Assembly (NCBI RefSeq): GCF_006716315.1
Contig: NZ_VFOV01000001.1
Coordinates: forward strand, 4,418,501 to 4,482,500
DNA length: 64,000 nt
Origin: Nocardioides albertanoniae
GTDB lineage: Bacteria > Actinomycetota > Actinomycetes > Propionibacteriales > Nocardioidaceae
Direction of reading: 5' to 3'
The notes below the pieces were generated by a model. The model was not told the origin of the DNA. It made no database searches and saw only the letters and a program-made list of their open reading frames with translations. Each line of letters opens with the position of its first letter. The first letter of the stretch is position 1. A program made the translations under genes and the position numbers. Positions 1-9,082 of the stretch are shown in pieces.

Positions 1-156
1 TCCGAGGGCGGCCAGCAGCAGGAGCAGGGCTTCGGCGGCGAGCAGGGCGGCCAGTCCGAGGGCGGCTTCGGCGGCGAGCAGCAGCAGGAGCAGGGCAACC
101 AGGGTGGCTACGGCAACGAGCCGCAGGGCGGCGACCAGGGCCAGTCGCAGTACTGA
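1..156 (+). CDS. C-terminal end of a Gln/Gly/Glu-rich low-complexity protein (partial)
   Basis: Only the last 51 codons are in the window; the start lies outside. The reading frame is almost entirely Gly, Gln, Glu, Ser and Phe. Two imperfect copies of an 18-residue unit start at residues 1 and 19, each beginning SEGG and containing FGGEQ and QQQEQG. The protein ends in QSQY and the stop is TGA at 154-156. Such tails occur at the ends of actinobacterial membrane and RNA-binding proteins, but nothing here identifies the family, so no function is given. A strong hairpin follows the stop. Confidence 0.6.
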   Translation, partial: SEGGQQQEQGFGGEQGGQSEGGFGGEQQQEQGNQGGYGNEPQGGDQGQSQY

Positions 157-197
157 CCTGAGCCTGGGGCAGCACTGCTGAGCCAGCACCACAACGA

Positions 198-231
198 TCG
201 AGCGCCGAGCCCGCGAGGGCTCGGCGCTCGA
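198..231. terminator. Bidirectional hairpin terminator between convergent genes
   Basis: The sequence forms a perfect 15-bp stem (198-212 with 217-231) around a 4-base GCGA loop. It sits between the stop of the Gln/Gly-rich gene and the convergent stop of the M43 protease gene, so it probably serves both. There is no long T tract, which is usual for high-GC actinobacterial terminators. Confidence 0.75.
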
Positions 232-248
232 CGTATCTCAGCGAAGGA

Positions 249-1181
249 TCAGGCGCGGTACGCGACCCATCCGTCGATCATGCGCTGCACCTGACCCGGC
301 GTGAACTCGTCCATGCACGCGTCCTCGGTGTAGTCCATGAAGTTGTGGATCGGGTCGAGCCCCGGAGCCGTGCAGGTGTCGGACCCCTCGGGGCATCCGA
401 AGGCCGGCGCCGCCTCCGCCGGGGTGTCGCTGACTTGGTCGCCCTGACCGCTGCAGCCGCCCTGGAAGGTGTGGTAGAGGTGCAGCCAGTGACCGACCTC
501 GTGCGTGGCCGTGTCGCCCTCGTCGTACGGCGCCGCCGATCCACCGGGCAGCGACTCCCCGAGGATGACCACGCCGTCCTGCGAGGAGATCTTCTTGGCC
601 GGGAAGGTGGCCCAGCCGAGCAGGCCGTCGTCGATCTCGCCGAGGTAGATGTTGAGCGCGTTGTCACCGCCCTGACGCAGGGTCGACTTCATCTCACGCT
701 CACCGCTCGACCCGGAGATGATCGGATACCAGTCCGGGTTGATCGTGGTCTCCTGGCCGGCGACCTCGAAGGAGAACGGCGTGCCGGCGTACGCCGCGTT
801 GAGCACGTCGATCTGGGCGTCGATGTTGGCCTGCGGGATCGCGCCGGTGGTGGCGTCCTCCTGGATGACGTGCACGTAGGTCGGGATGGTCGTCGGGCCG
901 AGGTCGGCGCCGCCGCCCTTCTTCCCCTTCGCCGCCAGCGCGTCGTCGAGCGCCTTCTCCTTGGCCGCGGCCTGCGAGCGGGTCAGGTGGTTGGTGTCGT
1001 GGACCTTCTTGGTGCCGTCGGCGACACGAGCGGCTCCGCCCGCGGCGGGGTCGAAGCAGGCACCGCCTCCTGCTGCCGCCTGGATCGCGGTCGCGGGCGC
1101 CGCAGCGGCCAGACCTGATGCCACGAGCACACCGAGTGCGCCCATCGCTGCTGCTCTGCTTGCCAGCTTGGGAATCGACAT
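249..1181 (-). CDS. Secreted pappalysin-type (M43) zinc metalloprotease
   Basis: This 310-residue protein begins with a Sec-type signal peptide: a basic start, then an Ala/Leu/Val-rich stretch to about residue 32 with Ala-rich cleavage sites. The zinc motif HEVGHWLHLYH is at residues 227-237 and a Met-turn FMDY is at 281-284, as in MEROPS family M43 (cytophagalysin/pappalysin). Six cysteines in the mature part could form disulfides. In most M43 proteins the consensus HEXXHXXGXXH has Gly at the eighth position; here it is His, with the three zinc ligands and Glu intact. It should act outside the cell. It is downstream of miaB on the same strand, 131 bp away, and probably has its own promoter. 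Confidence 0.88.
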   Translation of the reverse strand: MSIPKLASRAAAMGALGVLVASGLAAAAPATAIQAAAGGGACFDPAAGGAARVADGTKKVHDTNHLTRSQAAAKEKALDDALAAKGKKGGGADLGPTTIPTYVHVIQEDATTGAIPQANIDAQIDVLNAAYAGTPFSFEVAGQETTINPDWYPIISGSSGEREMKSTLRQGGDNALNIYLGEIDDGLLGWATFPAKKISSQDGVVILGESLPGGSAAPYDEGDTATHEVGHWLHLYHTFQGGCSGQGDQVSDTPAEAAPAFGCPEGSDTCTAPGLDPIHNFMDYTEDACMDEFTPGQVQRMIDGWVAYRA

Positions 1182-1312
1182 GGGGGTATCCCTTCCTGAG
1201 ACAAAGTTGCCTCAGGTTAGGGCAGAAATACGGCCGAGCAGAGGGGTTGCTCGCAGAATTTGCCGTTCGTGCGGCCTCCGCCCGAACGACCTGCCGTGTT
1301 CAGTGGCCAGGC

Positions 1313-2815
1313 TCAGCCGCACGCCGGCGCGGGCGGCAGCGGTGCCGGCACACCGATCGACGGCATGCCCAGACCGACCGAGGCGGTGTCGGCCTCGGCT
1401 CGCCCCTGGCGGGCCTCCCAGGCGTCGCCCGAACGCGTGCGGCGTACCTCGAGCACGGGGTTGTCGGCGACCAGGTGGTGCGGCGCCGCGTAGGTGATCT
1501 CGACCTTGACCATGTCGCCGGGGCGTACGCCGTCGGCACCAGCGGAGCTGAAGTGCACCAGCCGGTTGTCGGGAGCGCGGCCGGAGAGCCGGTGGGTCTC
1601 GGAGTCCTTGCGGCCCTCGCCCTCGGCCACCATGAGCTCCAGCGTGCGTCCGACGTTCTTCTGGTTCTCCTCGTGGGCGATCTCGTTGACGAGGTCGACG
1701 AGACGGCCGTAGCGGTCCTTGACCACCTCGGGCGAGACCTGGTCGGGGAGGGCGGCGGCCGGGGTGCCGGGGCGCTTGGAGTATTGGAAGGTGAAGGCCG
1801 AGGCGAAGCGCGACTCACGCACCACGTCGAGGGTGCCCTGGAAGTCTTCCTCGGTCTCCCCCGGGAACCCGACGATGATGTCGGTGGTGATCGCGGCGTG
1901 CGGGATGGCCGCGCGCACGCGCTCGATGATGCCGAGGAACTTGGTCGACCGGTAGGAGCGACGCATCGCCTTCAGCACCCTGTCGGACCCGGACTGCAGC
2001 GGCATGTGCAGCGACGGCATCACGTTGGGCGTCTCGGCCATCGCCTCGATGACGTCGTCGGTGAACTCTGCCGGGTGAGGCGACGTGAACCGGACGCGCT
2101 CGAGACCTTCGATGTCACCGCACGCCCGCAGCAGCTTGGAGAAGGCCTGCCGGTCGGCGAACTCGACGCCGTAGGCGTTGACGTTCTGGCCCAGCAGCGT
2201 CACCTCGGTGACGCCCTCGGCGACCAGCGCCTCGATCTCGGCGAGGATCTCGCCGGGGCGGCGGTCCTTCTCCTTGCCCCGCAGCGACGGCACGATGCAG
2301 AAGGTGCAGGTGTTGTTGCAGCCCACGGAGATCGAGACCCACGCGGCGTACGCGGACTCGCGCTTCGTGGGCAGCGTCGAGGGGAAGACGTCGAGCGACT
2401 CGAGGATCTCGACCTGCGCCTCGTCCTGCACGCGCGCACGCTCGAGCAGCACCGGGAGCGAGCCGATGTTGTGCGTGCCGAAGACGACGTCGACGTAGGG
2501 CGCCTTGGCGGTGATCGTGTCGCGGTCCTTCTGCGCGAGGCAGCCGCCGACGGCGATCTGGAGGTCGGGGTTGGCCTCCTTGATCGGGGCCAGGTGGGAG
2601 AGGTTGCCGTAGAGCTTGTTGTCGGCGTTCTCCCGCACGGCGCAGGTGTTGAAGACGACCACGTCGGCCTGCGCACCCTCGCTCGCCCGCTGATAGCCCG
2701 CATCTTCGAGCAGCCCGGAGAGGCGCTCGGAATCGTGGACGTTCATCTGGCAGCCGTAGGTGCGGACTTCGTACGTACGGGCCGACGCTGAGCTCGAGGC
2801 GGTGGACACGGTCAT
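1313..2815 (-). CDS. miaB: tRNA-2-methylthio-N6-dimethylallyladenosine synthase MiaB
   Basis: This radical-SAM methylthiotransferase adds the 2-methylthio group to isopentenyl-A37 of tRNAs reading UNN codons. The 500-residue product has the N-terminal UPF0004 domain with cluster cysteines (YGCQMN near residue 20, a second Cys in the NTCAVRENA segment), the radical-SAM motif CNNTCTFC, and a C-terminal TRAM region. The ATG at 2815 is chosen because GAAGG lies 6 bases upstream and the product then begins just before the conserved core; upstream extensions read non-conserved sequence. The last 20 residues or so (Ala/Pro-rich) are a lineage-specific tail. It is transcribed divergently from gluA. 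Confidence 0.95.
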   Translation of the reverse strand: MTVSTASSSASARTYEVRTYGCQMNVHDSERLSGLLEDAGYQRASEGAQADVVVFNTCAVRENADNKLYGNLSHLAPIKEANPDLQIAVGGCLAQKDRDTITAKAPYVDVVFGTHNIGSLPVLLERARVQDEAQVEILESLDVFPSTLPTKRESAYAAWVSISVGCNNTCTFCIVPSLRGKEKDRRPGEILAEIEALVAEGVTEVTLLGQNVNAYGVEFADRQAFSKLLRACGDIEGLERVRFTSPHPAEFTDDVIEAMAETPNVMPSLHMPLQSGSDRVLKAMRRSYRSTKFLGIIERVRAAIPHAAITTDIIVGFPGETEEDFQGTLDVVRESRFASAFTFQYSKRPGTPAAALPDQVSPEVVKDRYGRLVDLVNEIAHEENQKNVGRTLELMVAEGEGRKDSETHRLSGRAPDNRLVHFSSAGADGVRPGDMVKVEITYAAPHHLVADNPVLEVRRTRSGDAWEARQGRAEADTASVGLGMPSIGVPAPLPPAPACG

Positions 2816-2939
2816 AGCGCCTTCAAGAGTACGGCGGCGAGGCCCGACGGCAGGAAATCCCGACCAGTTATCCGCTTGTAACCGATACCCGGGGACCAAG
2901 TCATGGATGTGCAATGCAGGATGTGGTTAGGTCTGCGGC

Positions 2940-3716
<777 letters not shown>

Positions 3717-3789
3717 CGTACGTCTCGGGTGAGCCTCGGCTCGCGAACCCTGCAACGCACCAACACTCATATCCCAGAAGGTGGATTCG

Positions 3790-4599
3790 ATGAAGTTCAA
3801 GAAGATCGCCGCGGTCGTGGGCGCCCTCGCGCTCGCCGGCTCGCTCGCTGCCTGCGGCGGCAGCGACTCCGGCTCCGACGCCGGTGGCGACAAGATCAAG
3901 ATCGGCATCAAGTACGACCAGCCCGGTCTCGGCTTCAAGAAGGCCGACGGCACCTATGCCGGCTTCGACGTCGACATGGCGAAGTACATCGCCAAGGGTC
4001 TTGGCTACGACGAGGACCAGATCCAGTGGGAGGAAGCGGTCTCCGCCAACCGCGAGACGTTCCTCAAGGACGGCAGCGTCGACATGATCCTGGCGACCTA
4101 CTCGATCACCGACGAGCGCAAGGCCGAGGTCGACTTCGCCGGTCCTTACTACGTCGCCGGCCAAGACCTCCTGATTCGCGCGGACGACTCCTCGATCAAG
4201 GGCCCGGAGGACATGAAGGGCAAGAAGATCTGCTCGGTCACCGGTTCGACCTCCGCGCAGACGGTCAAGGACAAGTACGGCGCAGTGCCGCAGGAGTTCG
4301 ACTCCTACAGCAAGTGCATCACCGCGCTCCAGGGTGGCCAGATCGACGCACTGACCACCGACGACATCATCCTCGCGGGTTACGCTGAGGAGTTCCCCGA
4401 CGAGTTCAAGATCGTCGGTCAGCCCTTCACCGAGGAGAACTACGGTGTCGGCCTGCCCAAGGGCAGCAAGGACCGCGACAAGATCAACGACCTGATCGAG
4501 AAGTCCTTCGAGGACGGCGCCTGGGAGAAGGCCTTCAACGACAACCTCGGCAAGTCCGGCTACGAGCTTCCGGCGCCGCCGAAGGTCGACCGCTACTGA
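3790..4599 (+). CDS. gluB: Glutamate ABC transporter substrate-binding lipoprotein
   Basis: This extracytoplasmic receptor of the importer has 269 residues. A short lipoprotein signal ends in the lipobox LAAC, so the mature protein is anchored through its N-terminal Cys. The body is a type II periplasmic-binding (SBP_bac_3) fold with FKKADGTYAGFDVDMAK and the ligand-binding block near ATYSITDERKAEVDFAGPYY. The ATG at 3790 is preferred over the in-frame GTG at 3781 because the ribosome site AAGGTGG (3778-3784) overlaps the GTG and is properly placed for the ATG. It lies 73 bp after gluA. Confidence 0.92.
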   Translation: MKFKKIAAVVGALALAGSLAACGGSDSGSDAGGDKIKIGIKYDQPGLGFKKADGTYAGFDVDMAKYIAKGLGYDEDQIQWEEAVSANRETFLKDGSVDMILATYSITDERKAEVDFAGPYYVAGQDLLIRADDSSIKGPEDMKGKKICSVTGSTSAQTVKDKYGAVPQEFDSYSKCITALQGGQIDALTTDDIILAGYAEEFPDEFKIVGQPFTEENYGVGLPKGSKDRDKINDLIEKSFEDGAWEKAFNDNLGKSGYELPAPPKVDRY

Positions 4600-4706
4600 G
4601 CGTTCAGCGAAACCGAGTCGGCGCACTACGGACCGCAGCGATGCGGGCACCGAACTGCGCCGGCTCGGCATGAGCTGAAACGCATCGCCATTCCTGGAAG
4701 GACCTC

Positions 4707-5399
4707 ATGGACCTCTTCTCCGAGTATGGGTCTGCCATCCTCGAAGCGTTCGGGCTGACCCTGAGACTCGCCGTCTTCAGCGGCATCTTCGCACTGCTGC
4801 TCGGCGTCGTGCTCGCCGTCTTCCGGGTCTCCCCGGTTCCGGTACTTCGCTGGGTCGGCGCCGCGGTCGTCTACACGTTCCGCAACACGCCACTGACGCT
4901 GGTGATGTTCTTTGCTCTCTTCGGGCTCTTCTACCAGCTCAAGTTGGGCGCGAGCCAGGAAGATCCTCTCAACGAGCAGAACTTCCAGCTCGCGGTCTTG
5001 GCGCTTTCGATCTACACCTCCACGTTCATCTGCGAGGTGCTGCGCTCCGGGATCAACACCGTGCCGCTCGGACAGGCTGAAGCGGCTCGGGCAATCGGCC
5101 TCACCTTCACTCAGAACCTCCGGCTGATCGTCCTCCCGCAAGCGCTGCGGTCGGTGCTCAACCCGTTGGCCAGCGTCTTGATCGCGATGATCAAGAACAC
5201 CACCGTGGCCGTCACGATCGGCGTCGTCACGGCAACGGGCGTCAACGAAGCCTCCGGCCAGATGCGAACGATGATGGAGAACGAGGCAGACCAGATCGTG
5301 CTGATCTTCATCATCTTCTCGATCGGATTCATGATCATGACCCTGCCTGTCGGCTTCCTCGCCGGTTGGGCCTCCAAGAAATTCGCGGTGATCCGATGA
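4707..5399 (+). CDS. gluC: Glutamate ABC transporter permease
   Basis: This inner-membrane permease of 230 residues belongs to the HisM/ArtM family, with about five hydrophobic spans. The EAA-type loop that contacts the ATPase is visible as GQAEAARAIGLTF, followed by the typical LRLIVLPQALR. GGAAGG lies about 6 bases upstream of the ATG. The stop overlaps the start of gluD by four bases (ATGA), so the two permeases are likely translationally coupled and made in equal amounts. Confidence 0.92.
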   Translation: MDLFSEYGSAILEAFGLTLRLAVFSGIFALLLGVVLAVFRVSPVPVLRWVGAAVVYTFRNTPLTLVMFFALFGLFYQLKLGASQEDPLNEQNFQLAVLALSIYTSTFICEVLRSGINTVPLGQAEAARAIGLTFTQNLRLIVLPQALRSVLNPLASVLIAMIKNTTVAVTIGVVTATGVNEASGQMRTMMENEADQIVLIFIIFSIGFMIMTLPVGFLAGWASKKFAVIR

Positions 5400-6280
5400 G
5401 TGCCTCAGTTCTCTATGACGCTCCCGGGCCACGCGCCAAGGCACTCAACTGGGTCTACTCCGGGGTCGCACTGGCCATACTTGGATACGTCGCGTGGCTT
5501 GTGTACTCCAAGTTCGAGGAGACCGGGCAGTGGGAAGGCGAGAAGTGGACGCCGTTCCTGGACGCCGACGTGTGGAACAACCTTCTGATCCCGGGGCTGA
5601 TAGGCACACTGAGCGCCTTTGCGCTCGGCTCGCTGCTCGCGTTGGCCTTCGGGTTCGTCTTCGCCGTCGGGCGACTCTCGGAGCGGAAGATCATCAGCAT
5701 CCCGTGCGGCGTCGTCGTCGAGTTCTTCCGCTCGATCCCGATGTTGCTGCTGATGTTCTTCATCTACTTCATGCAGCCGTCACTCGGCATCGTACCGACC
5801 AGCATCTTCTGGGCTGTCGTGCTCGGTCTGATGCTCTACAACGGCTCGGTCATCGCGGAGATCATCCGCGCCGGCGTACACGCACTTCCGAAGGGGCAGA
5901 CCGAGGCGGGTTCCGCTGTCGGCCTCACCTCGGGTCAGGTGATGCGTACGATCCTGCTTCCGCAGGCGGTTCGGTCGATGCTGCCGGCGATCATCGCCCA
6001 GCTCGTGGTGCTCCTCAAGGACACCGCGCTGGGTTATGTGCTCGGCTACAGCGAGCTGCTCAGCCAGGTCAAGCAGTTGGATGGAAACTTCCACAACCTG
6101 ATCCCGGCGGCGATCGTGGTCGCTCTCATCTACATCATCCTGAATACGATCCTCGGCCTGGTGGCCAACTGGATCGAGGGACGTACGCGACGAGTAGGCC
6201 ACACCGCGGGCCCGGTCGGTGCCGCGGATGACCCCGAGGTGCAGACCGCTCCTGCGACGGGCATGTCCGGCACCGTCTGA
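5396..6280 (+). CDS. gluD: Glutamate ABC transporter permease
   Basis: This is the second permease, 294 residues from the ATG that overlaps the gluC stop. It carries its own EAA loop, GQTEAGSAVGLTSGQ, followed by LLPQAVRSMLPA. An earlier in-frame start at 5366 would lie inside gluC and has no good ribosome site. The N-terminus has a cytoplasmic lead and a first span near residues 20-42; the C-terminal 35 residues are hydrophilic. The operon ends here, at a strong hairpin about 20 bp on. Confidence 0.92.
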   Translation: MSASVLYDAPGPRAKALNWVYSGVALAILGYVAWLVYSKFEETGQWEGEKWTPFLDADVWNNLLIPGLIGTLSAFALGSLLALAFGFVFAVGRLSERKIISIPCGVVVEFFRSIPMLLLMFFIYFMQPSLGIVPTSIFWAVVLGLMLYNGSVIAEIIRAGVHALPKGQTEAGSAVGLTSGQVMRTILLPQAVRSMLPAIIAQLVVLLKDTALGYVLGYSELLSQVKQLDGNFHNLIPAAIVVALIYIILNTILGLVANWIEGRTRRVGHTAGPVGAADDPEVQTAPATGMSGTV

Positions 6281-6300
6281 GGATCTGTCCGGCTGAGGAC

Positions 6301-6344
6301 GCAACAACGGCCCGCTGCCCTTCGGGGCAGCGGGCCGTTGTTGC
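6301..6344. terminator. Strong bidirectional terminator after gluABCD
   Basis: A perfect 20-bp stem (6301-6320 with 6325-6344) closes a TTCG tetraloop. It lies between gluD and the convergent DUF4442 gene and should end transcription from both sides. Confidence 0.9.
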
Positions 6345-6368
6345 GTACCCGCTTCGCGGGCTGAGGTC

Positions 6369-6836
6369 TTACTTCTTCTTCGGGGTCACCCAGAGGTTGA
6401 TGGTGCCCTCGATGGCGACGGTGCCGTCCTCGCGGACGCCCTTGACGCGCACGGCGAGGTCGCCGTCGGCGGTGTCCCACTGCTCCTGGTCGGTCTCCGC
6501 GATGCAGGTGATGTCGGTGGACGCCTTGGCGGTGTAGGAGACGGTCATGCCCTTGGGGATCCAGCGCTTGTCGCGCGGGATGGTGACCTCCGCGAGCGCG
6601 CCCATCGCCATCTCGAGGCCGTTGCACAGCGCGATGGCGTGCACGGTGCCGATGTGGTTGTGGTTGCCCTTGCGGTTGGGCACGATGACCTCGGCGTAGT
6701 TCGGCCGCAGCTGGTTGACCAGCGGGTGAATGCTGCCGAAGTAGGGCGCCTTCTTCGCGAACGCGACCGAGAATGCTCGCTTGCCCACAACCGGCACGCG
6801 GTTGAAGGACTTCCAGAGGTCGTAGAGCTGGCTCAT
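6369..6836 (-). CDS. DUF4442 hotdog-fold thioesterase-like protein
   Basis: This 155-residue protein matches the DUF4442 branch of the hotdog superfamily (PaaI/YiiD-like). The helix segment HNHIGTVHAIALCNGLEMAMG is the hallmark: in related thioesterases this helix packs against the acyl-CoA site. The remainder is the alternating strand pattern of a hotdog sheet. Substrate unknown; an acyl-CoA is the natural guess. A palindrome just upstream of the start suggests it is under control of a TetR-type repressor. Confidence 0.8.
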   Translation of the reverse strand: MSQLYDLWKSFNRVPVVGKRAFSVAFAKKAPYFGSIHPLVNQLRPNYAEVIVPNRKGNHNHIGTVHAIALCNGLEMAMGALAEVTIPRDKRWIPKGMTVSYTAKASTDITCIAETDQEQWDTADGDLAVRVKGVREDGTVAIEGTINLWVTPKKK

Positions 6837-6843
6837 GCTGGAT

Positions 6844-6863
6844 AGGTTACCCGAGGGTAACCT
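6844..6863. promoter_or_regulatory. Palindromic operator upstream of the DUF4442 gene
   Basis: AGGTTACCC and GGGTAACCT form a perfect 9-bp inverted repeat with a 2-base spacer. It begins 8 bp before the DUF4442 ATG, so a bound protein would block initiation. The shape (TTACC near GGTAA) resembles operators of TetR-family fatty-acid regulators in actinobacteria. The binding protein is not evident in the neighbourhood. Confidence 0.55.
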
Positions 6864-6885
6864 CCTCCCCTCTCCTGGCCCGAGA

Positions 6886-7203
6886 TCAGGAGAGGGAGAG
6901 GAAGACCTTCTCGAGCTCCTCGATCTGCTCCGGACGATCTCCGTCGGAGTGGGCGCGACGCAGCTCGTTGGAGAGCAGCGCGAAGGCAGCCTTGTCGAGA
7001 GCGCGGGTCACTGCCTTGAGCTGGCCGACCACATCGGCGAGCTCGCGGCCGTCTTCGATCATGCGGAGCACGCCACCGAGCTGGCCCTGAGCCCTGCGGA
7101 CTCGATTGACCACGCTCGTCGTCTCCGCGTCCCGAGGCTGGGGGACGGTCACGTCGTCAGTCAAAGTCTTGCCTTCCATCATTTCTTGCATCATTCCTGG
7201 CAT
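6886..7203 (-). CDS. CsoR/DUF156-family regulator lacking metal-ligand cysteines
   Basis: This 105-residue all-helical protein has the DUF156 core from VVNRVRRAQGQLGGVLRMIE to the C-terminal helix. CsoR, RcnR and FrmR-type repressors sense Cu, Ni/Co, sulfide or aldehydes through a conserved Cys and a Cys/His set. Here the protein has no cysteine at all and only one His (RRAH); at the usual Cys position the sequence reads GRELADVV and at the second site SNELRRA. Metal sensing by the known mechanism is therefore unlikely. The ATG at 7203 is chosen because homology starts soon after and a GGGGGAT run lies upstream. A hairpin (6868-6896) overlaps its stop. Confidence 0.8.
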   Translation of the reverse strand: MPGMMQEMMEGKTLTDDVTVPQPRDAETTSVVNRVRRAQGQLGGVLRMIEDGRELADVVGQLKAVTRALDKAAFALLSNELRRAHSDGDRPEQIEELEKVFLSLS

Positions 7204-7304
7204 CGTCGTTGCATCCCCCGGGGGACAACGGTCCAGACCAGTAGGCGTTACGGCTCGGTTTTCGGCTGATTCTGCTTTTCGCCTACGCGGAGCCGGAGAT
7301 CGTG

Positions 7305-7685
7305 CTAGTCCGTGACCTGCCACACAATCTCGACGCGGTTGCCGAACGGATCGTGCACGTGGAAACGCTGGAAGTCACCGGCGTTGTGGCGCTGACTCCA
7401 GTCGACCTCGAAGCCCATGCCGGCGAGCCTCGCCCCGACGGCTTCGAGATCCGCCTCGGTCTCGACTGCGAGAGCAGGGTGGGCCTTGGCCTGCGGCCGG
7501 TGCGGATCCTCGACGCCGAGATGGATCTCCGCGCCACCCGGCGAGCGGAACCAGGCGCCGCCACGTGTGGCCAGCTCCGCCGGCTTCGGCACCTCGACCA
7601 GCCCGAGCCCGTCGGCATAGAAGATCCTGGCGTCGCCCTCCCGACCGGCAGGCATCCCGACCTGCACATGGTGGATGCGCATCAT
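7305..7685 (-). CDS. Glyoxalase/VOC-family protein
   Basis: This 126-residue protein has the vicinal-oxygen-chelate pattern: MMRIHHVQVGMPAG at the start, a beta-alpha-beta repeat, EIHLGVEDP in the middle and RFHVHDPFGNRVEIVW near the end, which supplies the usual His and Glu metal ligands. Members are dioxygenases, isomerases or resistance proteins; the substrate cannot be told. Its ATG overlaps the stop of tam by four bases (ATGATG), so it is made from the tam transcript and may be part of the TamR regulon. Confidence 0.82.
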   Translation of the reverse strand: MMRIHHVQVGMPAGREGDARIFYADGLGLVEVPKPAELATRGGAWFRSPGGAEIHLGVEDPHRPQAKAHPALAVETEADLEAVGARLAGMGFEVDWSQRHNAGDFQRFHVHDPFGNRVEIVWQVTD

Positions 7686-8479
7686 GACGTCAGCCTGCGG
7701 GCAGCGACGAAGATGCGACGGAACGGGAGCAGGACGAAACTGTTTCCTACCGAATCGTTTCGTACGGGATAGGCCCGTGACAGACGTTCTCGGAGCTCAT
7801 CGGCGAAAGGCTCGAACAGTCCCACCTTCTCGAGCGCCGCCGCCGTCGGTCGCAGACTGGTCCCGGAGATCCAGGTGAAGACGGGGTCCTCGCCGGTCAA
7901 CACATGGAGGTAGGTCGTCTCCCAGGCGTCGACCTCGAACCCCTCCCCCACGAGTGCGTCGTAGTAGTCGGCCGGATCGTGCGACCCGGGCGCCTCGAGA
8001 TGCTCGACATGGGCGGCGTACGGCTCCTCGGCGGCGAGCTCCGCGCGCAGCGTATGGCTGGGCTCGGCGAAGTTGCCCGGCACCTGGAAGGCGAACCAGC
8101 CACCTCGCTTGACCGTGCCGGCGAGGATCGGGAGCAGATCCAGGTGGCCGGGGACCCACTGGAGGGTGGCATTGGAGAGGAGCACGTCGACCGAGGCAGG
8201 CTGCGCCGACTCGGCCCAGTCACGCAGGTCGGCGACTGCGAAGTCGACCCCGTCGACGCTCGCGCGCGCCTTGTCGATCATCGGGGCACTGGAGTCGACG
8301 CCGACGACGCGCGCGCCCGGCCAGCGGGCCGCCGCAAGGGCAGTCAGGTTGCCCGGGCCGCAGCCGAGATCGACGACATCGTTCGGCTGATCGGCGTCGA
8401 CGCGGCGAAGCAGGTCGACGAGCGGGCGCGCCCGCTCGTCGGAGTAGGTGAGGTAGCGCTCGGGATCCCATGCGGGCAT
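7682..8479 (-). CDS. tam: trans-Aconitate 2-methyltransferase
   Basis: This SAM-dependent enzyme methylates trans-aconitate, a spontaneous isomer of cis-aconitate that inhibits aconitase. The 265-residue product has the SAM motif DVVDLGCGPGN, the downstream acidic residue in VVGVDSSAPMI, and the Tam-specific WDPERYLTYSDER at the N-terminus and NATLQWVPGH. It is divergent from a TamR-type gene, with two palindromic operators in the shared 107-bp gap, the arrangement described for Streptomyces coelicolor tam/tamR. A VOC gene follows in the same operon. Confidence 0.92.
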   Translation of the reverse strand: MPAWDPERYLTYSDERARPLVDLLRRVDADQPNDVVDLGCGPGNLTALAAARWPGARVVGVDSSAPMIDKARASVDGVDFAVADLRDWAESAQPASVDVLLSNATLQWVPGHLDLLPILAGTVKRGGWFAFQVPGNFAEPSHTLRAELAAEEPYAAHVEHLEAPGSHDPADYYDALVGEGFEVDAWETTYLHVLTGEDPVFTWISGTSLRPTAAALEKVGLFEPFADELRERLSRAYPVRNDSVGNSFVLLPFRRIFVAARRLTS

Positions 8480-8499
8480 GGCGTACGTCCTTAGGTTTG

Positions 8500-8513
8500 T
8501 CTTGATGTCAAGA
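8500..8513. promoter_or_regulatory. TamR-type operator 1
   Basis: TCTTGATGTCAAGA is a perfect 6-bp inverted repeat around TG. It begins 21 bp upstream of the tam ATG. A second copy lies 38 bp away. The sequence resembles the palindromes bound by PecS/TamR-type MarR regulators. Confidence 0.75.
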
Positions 8514-8537
8514 TATATCGATCCTCCACCCGACTTG

Positions 8538-8551
8538 TCTCGATGTCAAGA
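8538..8551. promoter_or_regulatory. TamR-type operator 2
   Basis: TCTCGATGTCAAGA matches operator 1 in 13 of 14 positions. It lies about 35 bp before the tamR start, where it could mediate autoregulation. Start-to-start spacing from operator 1 is 38 bp. Confidence 0.72.
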
Positions 8552-8586
8552 TTCTCGATGGAGCGGTCCTGGGCTAGGGTTTGGTC

Positions 8587-9075
8587 ATGCGCGACGAAGT
8601 CGACGACCTGAGCGAGGCCTGGGCACACGAGCGACCCGACCTGGACCTCGGGCCCGTCGAGATCTTCTCGCGGCTCTCCAGGCTCTCTCGTCATCTCGAC
8701 CTCGCCCGACGCGACGCATTCTCCGGATCCGGGATCGAGTCGTGGGAGTTCGACGTGCTCGCCGCACTGCGCCGGGCGGGCGCCCCCTACGAGCTCTCCC
8801 CCGGACGGCTGCTGCGCGAGACCCTCGTGACCAGCGGCACGATGACCAACCGCGTCGACCGGCTCACCGCGCGCGGGCTGGTGGAACGCCTGCCCGACCC
8901 GGCCGACCGCCGAGGCGTGCTCGTACGCCTCACCCCCGACGGCAAGGCCACCGTCGACAGCGCCTTCGAGGCCCTGCTCGCCGCCGAGCGCGAGTTCCTC
9001 GACGGCCTCTCCGACGATCAGCAGGGCCACCTCACCGACCTGCTGCGACGCCTGCTCGTCCCGTTCTCGTCCTGA
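8587..9075 (+). CDS. tamR: PecS/TamR-type MarR-family regulator
   Basis: This 162-residue winged-helix repressor has the extra N-terminal helix of the PecS/TamR group (residues 1-25, with W12 and ERPDLD). The recognition region reads TSGTMTNRVDRLTARGLVERL and the wing DPADRRGVLVRLT. TamR of S. coelicolor responds to citrate, isocitrate, and cis- and trans-aconitate and controls tam and TCA-cycle genes; the divergent tam gene and paired operators support the same role here. An in-frame TTG two codons upstream (8581) is a less likely start. Confidence 0.85.
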   Translation: MRDEVDDLSEAWAHERPDLDLGPVEIFSRLSRLSRHLDLARRDAFSGSGIESWEFDVLAALRRAGAPYELSPGRLLRETLVTSGTMTNRVDRLTARGLVERLPDPADRRGVLVRLTPDGKATVDSAFEALLAAEREFLDGLSDDQQGHLTDLLRRLLVPFSS

Positions 9076-9082
9076 CCCCGTA

